Shown piece after piece: positions 18,301 through 25,677 of a stretch of 39,143 nucleotides of DNA; the first letter of the stretch is position 1, and every line of letters starts with the position of its first letter. A program made the translations under genes and the position numbers. Source of the stretch: a virus. The notes under the pieces were generated by a model. That model was not told the DNA's origin. It worked only from the letters and a program-made list of their open reading frames with translations, and searched no databases. The stretch is taken from the IMG/VR virus record IMGVR_UViG_3300011013_000034, positions 1-39,143 of that record. One strand, given 5' to 3'.

Positions 18301-18927
18301 AAGTTTAATGTAAATACATTCTTAGATGTTACAGATGCATCTAATCAAATAGCTAATAAAATTAACCTTTCTTTCCCTGTGGGAGAAGAAGGTTCAGAGC
18401 CTACTTTTAAATTAGTTTCTTATTGGAATGATATTTCTACAAATTATTTTTATTCAACATATACTAAAGAAAATGTTCATTATAACAATTTAGTAGGAAA
18501 ACTTTTTAGCGAAAATGGGATGCTTAAATTTATGTCATACCCTATTTATGATGCTAATGGTACATTAATTACAGCCCCTATTGTATCTAATGTGTTTCCA
18601 ATAACAAACGATTCAGGACTTCAATGTTTAGATGATTTTAAACTTCCTGCTTCTTTGTTTAATGTAGTTTTAAATATTGGCGGTTCTGACCAAGAAAAAA
18701 TGTTAAAACATTCAATAGCTATTGATGGAATGGGATTTATAAATCCTACTCATGGTAGTGATAACAATTCTGGAGTAAATAAATTTGAAGGTAATTGGCA
18801 ACGCTCCCACTTTGAACCTACGGGCATTGTGCCTAATTGCGCAAATAAGACGTTTGATAACGGCAAAAAACAACTAATTCCTTTTAAAAGAGTAGGGGAT
18901 GCTGAAAATGAAGTTCCAAATCCTTAA
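15361..18927 (+). CDS. Very large baseplate/tail structural protein
   Basis: 1188 residues, immediately after gp6 in the place where large wedge or fibre-attachment proteins lie in T4-like baseplates. Residues 155-290 look like a carboxypeptidase-regulatory-like beta domain interrupted by a long loop: IVFGKLEAKQKIQDANGEFINIPLSNVPIGIF pairs with TNENGEFIIHNAPTGSQVLIFEVDL. After this the protein is rich in aromatic residues and prolines (FFRQIPVDIVPAW, YVPPMAYKGKGLRAL, GMWPYEKPWDHTYPSTY). A glycine loop GGGGSGGFGAQ occurs near residue 580. No enzyme motif was found. The assignment as virion protein rests on size, composition and operon; equivalence to gp7 or gp10 cannot be claimed. The product is intact and starts after its own TATTTATA box. 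Confidence 0.78.
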   Translation: MQEKLLLKQSRTGTTISYFDTQLADNSVDKLPAFVEFDTLGNPVSLKTYAGGSEVWRLNSSNINELAPNLTVTGYTYSSTIDHVLSLAELGRLESRFKSKMLNLANGQNTSYVFFENTEIDDMFVNVNLNRTYKTLDTLSIYNNPLQSMPIQEAGTGIVFGKLEAKQKIQDANGEFINIPLSNVPIGIFNESNAFPTTTSVDNDGNRIVLNLSEGAMSESDFFNTESISLDNEFLQSGSGYTSVPEQFKHITQTNENGEFIIHNAPTGSQVLIFEVDLLKQGLTKDEISNNRGFAFPGFGKPNVDEVPAYFFRQIPVDIVPAWGNNQSGYTELNINVNLDLRKWTTYYVPPMAYKGKGLRALAIEDGIDAPLTIEVRDMSKEGYPTEGHEIVEIQQTLENRDENQQLAWFTEFAVSKSKVQMRNDDYTVFKLPANMYDPNGYRTDKEGVPRDSNHPNGGESNRGVWLAGYQFKISYINEDTIFKSTGLQRDFLPEGAITRDHYHLNRNGAPVFETNTNTFESGIGMWPYEKPWDHTYPSTYSIPAMPTQRIPIIPKLPNGNTAIEYPKFSDGDLIGAVGGGGSGGFGAQLVFGAPIPNHFSKRVTNSFVYKYERGVSWGETYANGYSPNYGNGSQHEVPAGISHVVNGEHYQRMECGYAYWIKPEGWMRTFHFRNDGLFSDFDLVFEPDVKNENGFLSKGSELLGFESVSDYNGTVTNIQSLRNDMAMSLEAKDLNLKEEGLELYRIIEPAKIVDVSPPFVKQFVSLDIQSLYIQRGEGKGDSQIVQPKIQETGPGGDNMFFTWIGEGARAAQTTTAEDNFLSAEPPVSDGFRTSSEFSTLKRVELHITNLGLFPAEFKGRVIGSNKVEIFTIDDFQLDVEPILKLPANDGFNDNLSTFEKASYRISFHGINFYKDVGTETKANEHDGFINNIFHITNSGKVLPAGTQDSDPADINRYVSHPGVAGIIYDKYTQSYPYSSKFNVNTFLDVTDASNQIANKINLSFPVGEEGSEPTFKLVSYWNDISTNYFYSTYTKENVHYNNLVGKLFSENGMLKFMSYPIYDANGTLITAPIVSNVFPITNDSGLQCLDDFKLPASLFNVVLNIGGSDQEKMLKHSIAIDGMGFINPTHGSDNNSGVNKFEGNWQRSHFEPTGIVPNCANKTFDNGKKQLIPFKRVGDAENEVPNP

Positions 18928-18938
18928 TTTAATAAATT

Positions 18939-19667
18939 TTGAAAGATATAAAGCAAATATTACTAGGTTCAAAAAATACTATAGACAAGTCTAATGAAGA
19001 TATTTTTATTAATTTGACTCTTGAGCGTTCTTTTAATGAATTAAAGAAAGAACGTTTTGATAATAATTTTAATCTTGCTGACCAATTTCGTAATGAAAGA
19101 AATACGTCAAGAGATTTTAGAATATACGGGCAAATTTCATCATCTGTAGCAGATTGTGATAATTTATCTTTAATTGCTTATGGAGATACGGGACTTACAA
19201 TACAAGTAGCATCTGTTAATTCTTCTCCAACGGGTCTTTTTGGTAAAAATGTTTTTGGTAAAAAAAATGGTAAATATCTTATCTCTCTTGAAGATTATCC
19301 AGGAAATTTTGTATATATTGTTGCACAAAATGGAGGCAGCAATTTATTTAATTCTCAAGTTTTTGCACAACAATTAGTTTTTTTGGATGGTGAAGGTAAT
19401 TTTATAGAGTATGGAAATGATACAATAGAAATAACTCCAAATAACTCCATTGTAACTATTCAAAATGATTTTACATTTTTTTATCAAAAACACTGGATTA
19501 ATTTAGATATTAATATAGATTCAGAGTCAAGTATTGGAACATTTGATTTTAATCCACCAGGAAGCATTGGATTGTCAAACTCTAGCTTCTTTGATGTTGG
19601 TCCTGTTACCTATAGTTCAGACCTTCCAACTGGTGACTTAATAATTGATGAAACATTTTTTAACTAA
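18939..19667 (+). CDS. Baseplate-associated protein with conserved C-terminal tail motif
   Basis: 242 residues. The only usable start is TTG 18939 (ATT 18936 lies just before it, after an in-frame stop), 12 bases after the previous stop. The N-terminal region has FINLTLERSFNELKKERFDNNFNLADQFRNERNTSRDFRIYGQI, a helix-turn segment typical of structural rather than enzymatic proteins. The rest is beta-rich. The last 19 residues follow the pattern TYxSDLPxxxLIIxExFFN, which recurs at the end of the protein encoded at 20008-20967. The stop overlaps the next ATG (TAATG). No family is recognised, but membership of the baseplate operon is clear. Confidence 0.75.
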   Translation: MKDIKQILLGSKNTIDKSNEDIFINLTLERSFNELKKERFDNNFNLADQFRNERNTSRDFRIYGQISSSVADCDNLSLIAYGDTGLTIQVASVNSSPTGLFGKNVFGKKNGKYLISLEDYPGNFVYIVAQNGGSNLFNSQVFAQQLVFLDGEGNFIEYGNDTIEITPNNSIVTIQNDFTFFYQKHWINLDINIDSESSIGTFDFNPPGSIGLSNSSFFDVGPVTYSSDLPTGDLIIDETFFN

Positions 19668-20008
19668 TGAAAGTAAATTTATACGCAGACATAAGAAAAA
19701 CAGATTTACCTAACTTTCCTGATGGAGTTGGTTTTTTGTCAAATGACAGAAGCCAATTGCTGTTAACTCCTCCAAATGATTTTTATATTACTTTAGATTT
19801 ATATAAAACAGAGGAAATGTCACAGTATGTAGATGTACAAAAAGATGAAAGTGTTTTTACAATTGAAAGACAGGAATTTAATCCTTTTTATATAGAATTT
19901 GATTTTTTTAATACTATTTTAAAACTTAAAGACGAAACAGAAACTTTACCTACTATGTCTGTTGCAATTTCTAAAGCAGCAAAATTTTCAATTGATATCA
20001 ACAGCTAA
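19667..20008 (+). CDS. Small unidentified baseplate-operon protein
   Basis: The 113-residue protein is coupled on both sides by TAATG overlaps. It is predicted to be mainly beta (VNLYADIRKTDLPNFPDGVGFLS, DFYITLDLYKTEEMSQYV, FTIERQEFNPFYIEFDFFNTILKL). It has no cysteine and no recognised motif. It sits between two genes whose products share a C-terminal motif, so the three may form one sub-assembly. Confidence 0.75.
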   Translation: MKVNLYADIRKTDLPNFPDGVGFLSNDRSQLLLTPPNDFYITLDLYKTEEMSQYVDVQKDESVFTIERQEFNPFYIEFDFFNTILKLKDETETLPTMSVAISKAAKFSIDINS

Positions 20009-20967
20009 TGCAAACTCATAAAATATTCATAAATCCTAGATTTTCAGGAACTAGTGTTGCTATAAGTTCAGACTTACAAGTAAACAATGGTTATTTATCT
20101 CATACACAAGATGCTTTAGGTGACGGAGTAGTAAATGAATTTAACGTTAGAGCTTTTCTTAATGATGAAAAAAATAATATCATTATAAATGAATTTTATA
20201 TATATCTTAATGCAAATACAACAGATTCTCAATACAGAGAAGTTTTTTATTCAGATAAAAAATTAGCTGATATTTTTAAAGAGTTTTACGAAACAACTGT
20301 TACTTTAGGAGTTCAAACATCTACTTCTGTTATTAATCAAAACCTTACAGGAACAACCTCTTTAAGTGTTTTAGACCATAATTTTAACTATTTAACAGCA
20401 GACGGAATTCCTGCACAATTTAGTGGCTCTCCACAAAGCTTAATGGGTTCAAACAGATTAAATAAACTAGTTGATAACATAGTTACAACAACTGAAGAAG
20501 ATAGTTATTATGTAGATGTTTATTTAAGAAGGTCATCACCTCAAATATCTTTACAAGTATCAAATGGTGATATAGAAAATGTTTTAATTAAAAATAATGA
20601 GTTTTCACAAGGGTTTGTTGACTTAAATAATTTAAGTGAAGAAAATGATGTTTGGTCAGATGTGCCACTTTCTGTGAGGCAGTGTTTTGTTTTTTCAGAT
20701 GAATTAGAATTTGTAGATGAAAGGATTTTTGATTCTTGGGAAAACCCAGGTGATGATGTGACAGCTTGGAATGATTTTGTTGATTTAGCAAATTCGGCTT
20801 ACGCTAGTTTTGTTGCCAATGGATGTACTATGAAAGATGTCTATCAACCATCTGAGCCAATTTATAAAAAACGTAATCCAGACGGTTCTTTTATGAATTT
20901 TGGAACTTATAAATCAGACCTCCCACAAGAAGGTTTAATAATTGAAGAAAATTTTTTTAACATATAA
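20008..20967 (+). CDS. Baseplate-operon protein sharing the C-terminal tail motif
   Basis: 319 residues. It is beta-rich in the first half (IFINPRFSGTSVAISSDLQVNNGYLS, IIINEFYIYLNANTTDSQYREVFYSDKK). In the second half NDVWSDVPLSVRQCFVFSDELEFVDERIFDSWENPGDDVTAWNDFVDLANSAYASFVANGC is acidic and aromatic. The C-terminus, TYKSDLPQEGLIIEENFFNI, matches the end of the protein at 18939-19667 at 13 of 19 positions. The remainder shows no obvious similarity between the two proteins. It starts by TAATG overlap with the previous gene. Its function is unknown; a virion component is inferred from the operon. Confidence 0.75.
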   Translation: MQTHKIFINPRFSGTSVAISSDLQVNNGYLSHTQDALGDGVVNEFNVRAFLNDEKNNIIINEFYIYLNANTTDSQYREVFYSDKKLADIFKEFYETTVTLGVQTSTSVINQNLTGTTSLSVLDHNFNYLTADGIPAQFSGSPQSLMGSNRLNKLVDNIVTTTEEDSYYVDVYLRRSSPQISLQVSNGDIENVLIKNNEFSQGFVDLNNLSEENDVWSDVPLSVRQCFVFSDELEFVDERIFDSWENPGDDVTAWNDFVDLANSAYASFVANGCTMKDVYQPSEPIYKKRNPDGSFMNFGTYKSDLPQEGLIIEENFFNI

Positions 20968-20977
20968 TTTTTAAGAA

Positions 20978-21658
20978 ATGGAAAATACACCAGAAACACT
21001 TTTATTTTTAAATAAAAAAATAAATTTAACTACAATAAGAGAATCTAACGGTCTTTCTTTTATTGAAAATTATAATGTATCAAGTGTAACATCAACATTT
21101 GAATTTTCATTAAATCCTGGAGTAGAAGGGCCACCAGTAGAATTATTAACAACAGAGGAATCATATGTTAATCCTCAAATAGCCTCTTCTTCAAAAGAAA
21201 TTCTCACAAGCCATAAAATTATAAGAATATTATTACATAAAACAACACCACCTCCTGGGAATCATATTTATTATATAAACATATGGCAACCAACTTTTGA
21301 AGATTCAAATGGTCAACCATCTGGTGAATTATTTATAACTTTTTCTAGAAAAGTTTTTGTAAGTTCTGCTCTTGGTTATCGTTATGAAGATTTTTCAACA
21401 GGTTTCGTAAATGGTGGCCAGGCATTAAGTCCTCCAACTCAAGGGTGGAAAGATGCATATGCATCTTGGGTTCACAATTTTGCAGAAGTACCTTTAGATT
21501 CAACAGGAACCCCATTAAGTGGTATCGCACTCTCGCTTGCTATGTTGACAACTCCCGCTTATAGAAATATTCACTTAAATGTAACAGGGGTTTTATCTAA
21601 TGATATCCCTATTCCGTTAAAATTACAATTTCAAGCTGATTCTTTTACTTTGAGTTAG
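20978..21658 (+). CDS. Unidentified structural protein, 226 residues
   Basis: It starts 10 bases after the previous stop. The protein is beta-rich with many Pro/Thr turns (ISFIENYNVSSVTSTFEFSLNPGVEGPP-like region), HKIIRILLHKTTPPPGNHIYYINIWQP and FITFSRKVFVSSALGYRYEDF. A short segment, QGWKDAYASWVHNFA, parallels AWNDFVDLANSAYASFVAN in the preceding gene's product; this may be a shared helix, though the similarity is weak. No catalytic motif is seen. It belongs to the baseplate operon by spacing and strand. Confidence 0.72.
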   Translation: MENTPETLLFLNKKINLTTIRESNGLSFIENYNVSSVTSTFEFSLNPGVEGPPVELLTTEESYVNPQIASSSKEILTSHKIIRILLHKTTPPPGNHIYYINIWQPTFEDSNGQPSGELFITFSRKVFVSSALGYRYEDFSTGFVNGGQALSPPTQGWKDAYASWVHNFAEVPLDSTGTPLSGIALSLAMLTTPAYRNIHLNVTGVLSNDIPIPLKLQFQADSFTLS

Positions 21659-21673
21659 AAAAAAAATTAATAA

Positions 21674-21681
21674 TATTTATA
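21674..21681 (+). promoter_or_regulatory. TATTTATA box before the 21692 gene
   Basis: TATTTATA ends 10 bases before the ATG at 21692. If transcription starts about six bases downstream, as in T4 late promoters, the leader would be only a few bases long. Confidence 0.5.
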
Positions 21682-21691
21682 AAAAAAAGAT

Positions 21692-22567
21692 ATGGCTACA
21701 GGTATATATGGTTCGGTTAAACTTGCTAATGTAACATTTGACGATGTTGATATTTTATTTGCATTTGCAAAAGACAGAGAAACAATTGGGGATGTTCAAA
21801 TGCAGCCTTTGTATAACTCGATTACAAATAATGAGTTCAGGAAACTTATAGGTGCTGATGGAGTATATAAACTTAGGCTTCCAGCTACCACCTTTAATAA
21901 ACTCGGATTTTACACGATTCTTGTTAAACCTAAATCATTTCAAACTGAAATTATAAATTGTTCATTCGTTGTTACTAATGATGCCAATGGGCTTCAAATA
22001 TCTAAAAAAGGCATTGTTATTCCTAAACTTAATTTCCAGACTACAGGAGCTCTTACAGGTTATCAAATAGAATATTTTGATAACAATGGAGTCAAAGTTA
22101 AAAATTTTCACAGAATTATTACTAGTACAGAACTAGTAAGTGTTAGTACAAACAATTCTAACTCTCAAGCTTCTTCTACGACTTACGTAATTGACCCTAA
22201 TGGTAATAATTTATTTCTTACTCTTACTCCTGATGAAATAAGTCTTATTTCAAACGCATCTGCTCCAAATCTTGGTAATAGTGGGCAAAAAATTCTTATA
22301 TCAAATACCTTTTTTGACCCTAGAATGATTGAGGTGGAAATGGTTGACCAAACAGTTAAAACCTTGTCTTATGGCCTTTTTGGAAATTCTACAATAGACT
22401 TAGAACAAGGTATACTTTCTCAGTTTGACGACAACAATAATCTATATAAACAATATAACTTACTTACTCGCAAGAAACAGTTTTCTAATGGTAATGTTGA
22501 TATTAAAGAAGAAAGAACGGGAATCAATCTAAATCAAGACTTTTTAGGTCTTAGTCAAGGACAGTAA
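21692..22567 (+). CDS. Unidentified baseplate/tail protein, 291 residues
   Basis: The protein begins MATGIYGSVKLANVTFDDVDILFAFAKDRE and looks like a mixed alpha/beta structural protein. TFNKLGFYTILVKPKSFQTEIINCSFVV and a later DPRMIEVEMVDQTVKTLSYGLFGNSTIDLEQGILSQFDDNNN are its most ordered parts, and the C-terminus is basic then flexible. It is the last gene of the plus-strand baseplate block, and its stop lies three bases from the stop of the convergent S74 fibre gene with no terminator hairpin between. No family is recognised. A separate TATTTATA box allows independent expression. Confidence 0.75.
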   Translation: MATGIYGSVKLANVTFDDVDILFAFAKDRETIGDVQMQPLYNSITNNEFRKLIGADGVYKLRLPATTFNKLGFYTILVKPKSFQTEIINCSFVVTNDANGLQISKKGIVIPKLNFQTTGALTGYQIEYFDNNGVKVKNFHRIITSTELVSVSTNNSNSQASSTTYVIDPNGNNLFLTLTPDEISLISNASAPNLGNSGQKILISNTFFDPRMIEVEMVDQTVKTLSYGLFGNSTIDLEQGILSQFDDNNNLYKQYNLLTRKKQFSNGNVDIKEERTGINLNQDFLGLSQGQ

Positions 22568-22569
22568 AA

Positions 22570-24201
22570 TTAACCACCTAACTTATTAATTCTTTCTTCA
22601 AGAACTTTGTTTTTGTTTTCGAGGGATTTAATTGCTTCTACTAAAAATGGTATAAGTTCTTTATAGTCAAGCGTGAGTTTATCTTTATCTCCTACTCTTG
22701 GTCTTACAAGGTCTGGAATTATTTTTTGAACCTCTTGTGCAATAAGTCCAAATACAGTCCCATTTTTCATATTAGCTTCTTTCTTCCAATTAAATGATAC
22801 ACCACGAAGTGAGGCTACTTTATCAAGTGCTCCCGTTAGGTTTTGGATATTATCTTTAAGTGTGATGTCAGATGCACCGTCAATAAGTAGACCGTTGGCA
22901 TTTGTTTGTAGGTCTGTAACTGATGGTAAATTAACAACTGTAAAATCAGGTACGTATACTGTGGCTTGAGCAGTGGCTGTTATTCCAGAGCCGCCAAGAA
23001 TTACAGCACTTGAATATGCTGCTGGAATTGAATGATTGTATCCACCAAGTATAGCTGATTGCTTTGCTGCTGCTCCATCTCCTGTAAATGAATTGCTTAT
23101 TTCAGAATGATTAAAAGCACTAGTTCCAGATGCACTTACTTTGTTGGATATTTTTCCATAACCACCTACATGAGAATTTAGTCCAAAAGCTATAGTGTTT
23201 CGTCCTTCTGCATGAGAATAAGTCCCTGCTGCAATTGTGTTTTTTCCTTCTGTGTGAGAAGCATTTCCTGAAGCTGTTGTATATAAGCCTTCTGCATGAG
23301 AACCCTCGCCACTTGCCGTTGTATAAGCTCCTTCTGCATGAGAAACTAGGGCACTTGCTGTTGAGTGACCACCTTCTGCATGTGATATATTTCCTGTAGC
23401 ATATGTTCTTTGTCCTTCTGCGTGAGAATAAGTCCCTGAGGCTATTGTATTTTTTCCTTCTGAATGAGAAGCATTTCCTGAAGCTGTTGTAATATATCCT
23501 TCTACGTGAGAATAAGTCCCTGCGGCTATTGTGGATTTACCTTCAGCATGTGAATATGCACCAGTTGTTATTGTATAAGCCCCTTGAGAGTGTGAAGTAT
23601 CTCCAGATGCAATTGTTTTTTTACCTTCTGCATGAGAATTATATCCAATAGATTTTGTTTGTTGACCTTCTGCATGAGAATAAGTTCCTAAGGCTTTTGT
23701 AAATTTGCCTTCTGCATGTGAATATGCGCCATTTGCGGTTGTATAAGCTCCTTGGGAGTGCGATGTAGCCCCAGATGCAATTGTTAACCATCCTTCTGCG
23801 TGAGAACGGACTCCAAAAGCTTTTGTTGATTGACCCTCTGCATGAGCGATAGTTCCTGAAGCTGATGTTTTATAGCCTTCGGCATGAGAACCTAGATTTC
23901 CACTTGCTGTGTTATTAAAGCCCTGAGCATGACTATAGCTTCCGCTTGCTAAGTTTCCTGAACCATTATTTGCTCGCACAGAATTTATTCCTGTACTCCC
24001 TGACCAAAGGTCTCCTGAGGTTCCAGTTGTACCTCCTATAAGCAAAGTGCTAAGTTCGGTTGTTCCTGAATAAAATGTTGTAGCAGTTAAAGAACTAGAG
24101 ACAACATTATTAAAGTTTGCTGTACCACTAAATTGGTCATTAATAATATCAACACCTTCAAATATAGTGTTTCCTGTTAATATAAGTTGTCCTGTTGCCA
24201 T
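22570..24201 (-). CDS. Tail fibre with YadA-head-like repeats and peptidase S74 chaperone
   Basis: 543 residues. Residues 1-85 form an N-terminal attachment region. Residues about 88-354 are some 19 copies of a 14-residue repeat, G-x-x-SHAEG-x-x-T-x-A-x, the left-handed beta-roll of YadA-like heads and haemagglutinins. A linker follows, and residues 443-543 are an intramolecular chaperone domain of peptidase S74: SDITLKDNI (Ser444 precedes Asp445 at the expected self-cleavage site, Lys449 nearby), GVSFNWKK, FGLIAQEVQKIIPDLV, LDYKELIPFLVEAIKSLE and a terminal coiled coil. Fibres of this type trimerise, then release the chaperone by autoproteolysis. It should be a host-recognition fibre. The ATG at 24201 follows a minus-strand TATTTATA box. 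Confidence 0.93.
   Translation of the reverse strand: MATGQLILTGNTIFEGVDIINDQFSGTANFNNVVSSSLTATTFYSGTTELSTLLIGGTTGTSGDLWSGSTGINSVRANNGSGNLASGSYSHAQGFNNTASGNLGSHAEGYKTSASGTIAHAEGQSTKAFGVRSHAEGWLTIASGATSHSQGAYTTANGAYSHAEGKFTKALGTYSHAEGQQTKSIGYNSHAEGKKTIASGDTSHSQGAYTITTGAYSHAEGKSTIAAGTYSHVEGYITTASGNASHSEGKNTIASGTYSHAEGQRTYATGNISHAEGGHSTASALVSHAEGAYTTASGEGSHAEGLYTTASGNASHTEGKNTIAAGTYSHAEGRNTIAFGLNSHVGGYGKISNKVSASGTSAFNHSEISNSFTGDGAAAKQSAILGGYNHSIPAAYSSAVILGGSGITATAQATVYVPDFTVVNLPSVTDLQTNANGLLIDGASDITLKDNIQNLTGALDKVASLRGVSFNWKKEANMKNGTVFGLIAQEVQKIIPDLVRPRVGDKDKLTLDYKELIPFLVEAIKSLENKNKVLEERINKLGG
23140..23940 (-). repeat. About 19 tandem 42-bp units encoding 14-residue YadA-like repeats
   Basis: Each unit encodes G-x-x-SHAEG (or SHSQG, SHTEG, SHVEG) followed by six variable residues. 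Some stretches suggest a larger period: a SHSQGAYT unit is followed by a GAYSHAEG unit twice, four units apart, and a GTYSHAEG / GNxSH pattern also recurs. Such arrays can gain or lose units by recombination. Confidence 0.9.
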
Positions 24202-24214
24202 TGTTAATTTTATA

Positions 24215-24222
24215 TATAAATA
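24215..24222 (-). promoter_or_regulatory. TATTTATA box for the S74 fibre gene
   Basis: It reads TATTTATA on the minus strand, 13 bases before the fibre start at 24201, in the 30-base gap after the stop of the upstream minus-strand gene. Confidence 0.55.
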
Positions 24223-24231
24223 GTTTATCTT

Positions 24232-25677
24232 TTAGTTTTCACCGATAATCTCATTGCCAATATCACCTAAAGTATCAAATTTATTTCCCCAAATAAGTTT
24301 AATTTTAAATCCGAAATTTGTATTTCCGACAAGGTTAACAGTTTTAGTTTCTATTTTGTATCCCCTATAGTCAGCTATAAGACCATAAGTCCCTACACTA
24401 AGACCTGAGAAACTGTAGTTACCAAAGGTATCAGTAAGTTGTTGTGTCTCAAACCCAGAAGGATATTTAAGTGTTATTGTTGCCCCAGTAACTGTGCTCC
24501 CCGAAACAGTTCCGCTTAATACAAGATTCCCTATTGGGTCAGATGCAGCAAGCACAACAGAAGGTGGTACACCTGGCTCTGGAATATTTTTATTGCCTGG
24601 ATAATCTGATTCAGCTTCTATGGTGGTAGTTGAAATTATATCTGGAGTTTGAGCAATTTTTGTTTGTGAATATGTTACTACGCTTCTTTTCACTCCAAAA
24701 ATGTCAAGTAAATTTTTTCTGTTTCCAATTCTAAAAATAAACTCTCTATTATTTAATAAGGTAAAATTTTGAGATTTAGAAACTAGTGAACCTGTGTTCC
24801 GAAAAACTCCTGTAAAATAATAAGTGTTAATTATTCCTTCAAATTCTGTATCACTTGTATTATAGCTTATTTCTACAAATGTTTCATCTCCATCTGCTGC
24901 TTCTGAAAATTCAAATATAGGCGACAAAGAGTTTGTAACTCCAGTTGTTGGAAGAATAATTTGTGGGGTATTTGGTATCGTAAAAAAAGTGAAATATCTC
25001 CCTTGCACAGTTGCTCCAGAGAAATTGTTAGTTTCTGCAGATATAACATGTGTGTTAGGGTAAGTTTCTAGTTTTTCAACCTGTTGATATATTCCTTCTT
25101 CTGCAACTCCATTTTCGTTAATAAAAAATCGGTCTATGCAAGGAGGTATACCATCACGGCTTTTATCCCAATTAAATGAAAATGTTGAGGTAATAAAATA
25201 TTGTCCTTTATCTTGGAGTAAAGTTTTTTTAAAATTACCTAATTGTTTATAGTATTCTGGTGGCTGAAAATCATATATAAACCCAGAATCTGTAAATCCA
25301 CTTGTATTTGCCGAAATAGATAAAACAGGTGTTTGAAGTACTGTTTTAACTTCTTCTACGTTTGTAAAATTTTGATATGAAGTAAAATCTATGGCATATA
25401 TATTGTGTATAATATTTACTTCATTAGAAAAAGAGTCAGTATTTCCTGTATATGAAAACCTAAAAAAAGGTCTTGCAATAGATGTAAATATACCATCAGG
25501 AATTTGAGCGTAATAATTTTCTGTGCCACCAACAATATTTCCTTGAGGAACATTAAATGTAAATGGTTTTGTATCTGGCATAGCCATTTGTACCCATTTG
25601 TTATTATAAAATACTTGTTGAACACTATTTTTTGTTCCAGAGCTTGAAGCTCTTTCGTATATTGCTAATCCACTCAT
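24232..25677 (-). CDS. Fibre or baseplate protein with C-terminal carboxypeptidase-regulatory-like domain
   Basis: 481 residues. The first 370 are beta-rich with no recognised motif (AIYERASSSGTKNSVQQVFYNNKWVQM, FFRFSYTGNTDSFSNEVNIIHNIYAIDF, SPIFEFSEAADGDETFVEISYNT). Residues about 385-460 (LVLSGTVSGSTVTGATITL, DTFGNYSFSGLSVGTYGLIADYRGYKIETKTVNL) follow the carboxypeptidase-regulatory-like beta-sandwich pattern, with the typical D..G.Y.F.GL..G.Y turn. This fold is common in surface proteins of Bacteroidota and in fibres of their phages. It shares one base with the start of the preceding minus-strand gene (TAATG arrangement), so the two are coupled. A fibre-network or receptor-binding role is inferred. 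Confidence 0.72.
   Translation of the reverse strand: MSGLAIYERASSSGTKNSVQQVFYNNKWVQMAMPDTKPFTFNVPQGNIVGGTENYYAQIPDGIFTSIARPFFRFSYTGNTDSFSNEVNIIHNIYAIDFTSYQNFTNVEEVKTVLQTPVLSISANTSGFTDSGFIYDFQPPEYYKQLGNFKKTLLQDKGQYFITSTFSFNWDKSRDGIPPCIDRFFINENGVAEEGIYQQVEKLETYPNTHVISAETNNFSGATVQGRYFTFFTIPNTPQIILPTTGVTNSLSPIFEFSEAADGDETFVEISYNTSDTEFEGIINTYYFTGVFRNTGSLVSKSQNFTLLNNREFIFRIGNRKNLLDIFGVKRSVVTYSQTKIAQTPDIISTTTIEAESDYPGNKNIPEPGVPPSVVLAASDPIGNLVLSGTVSGSTVTGATITLKYPSGFETQQLTDTFGNYSFSGLSVGTYGLIADYRGYKIETKTVNLVGNTNFGFKIKLIWGNKFDTLGDIGNEIIGEN

Noticed and set aside
23140-23940. Tandem 42-bp units as a possible CRISPR array
   Set aside because: Units are contiguous, in frame and encode a 14-residue protein repeat; there are no unique spacers.
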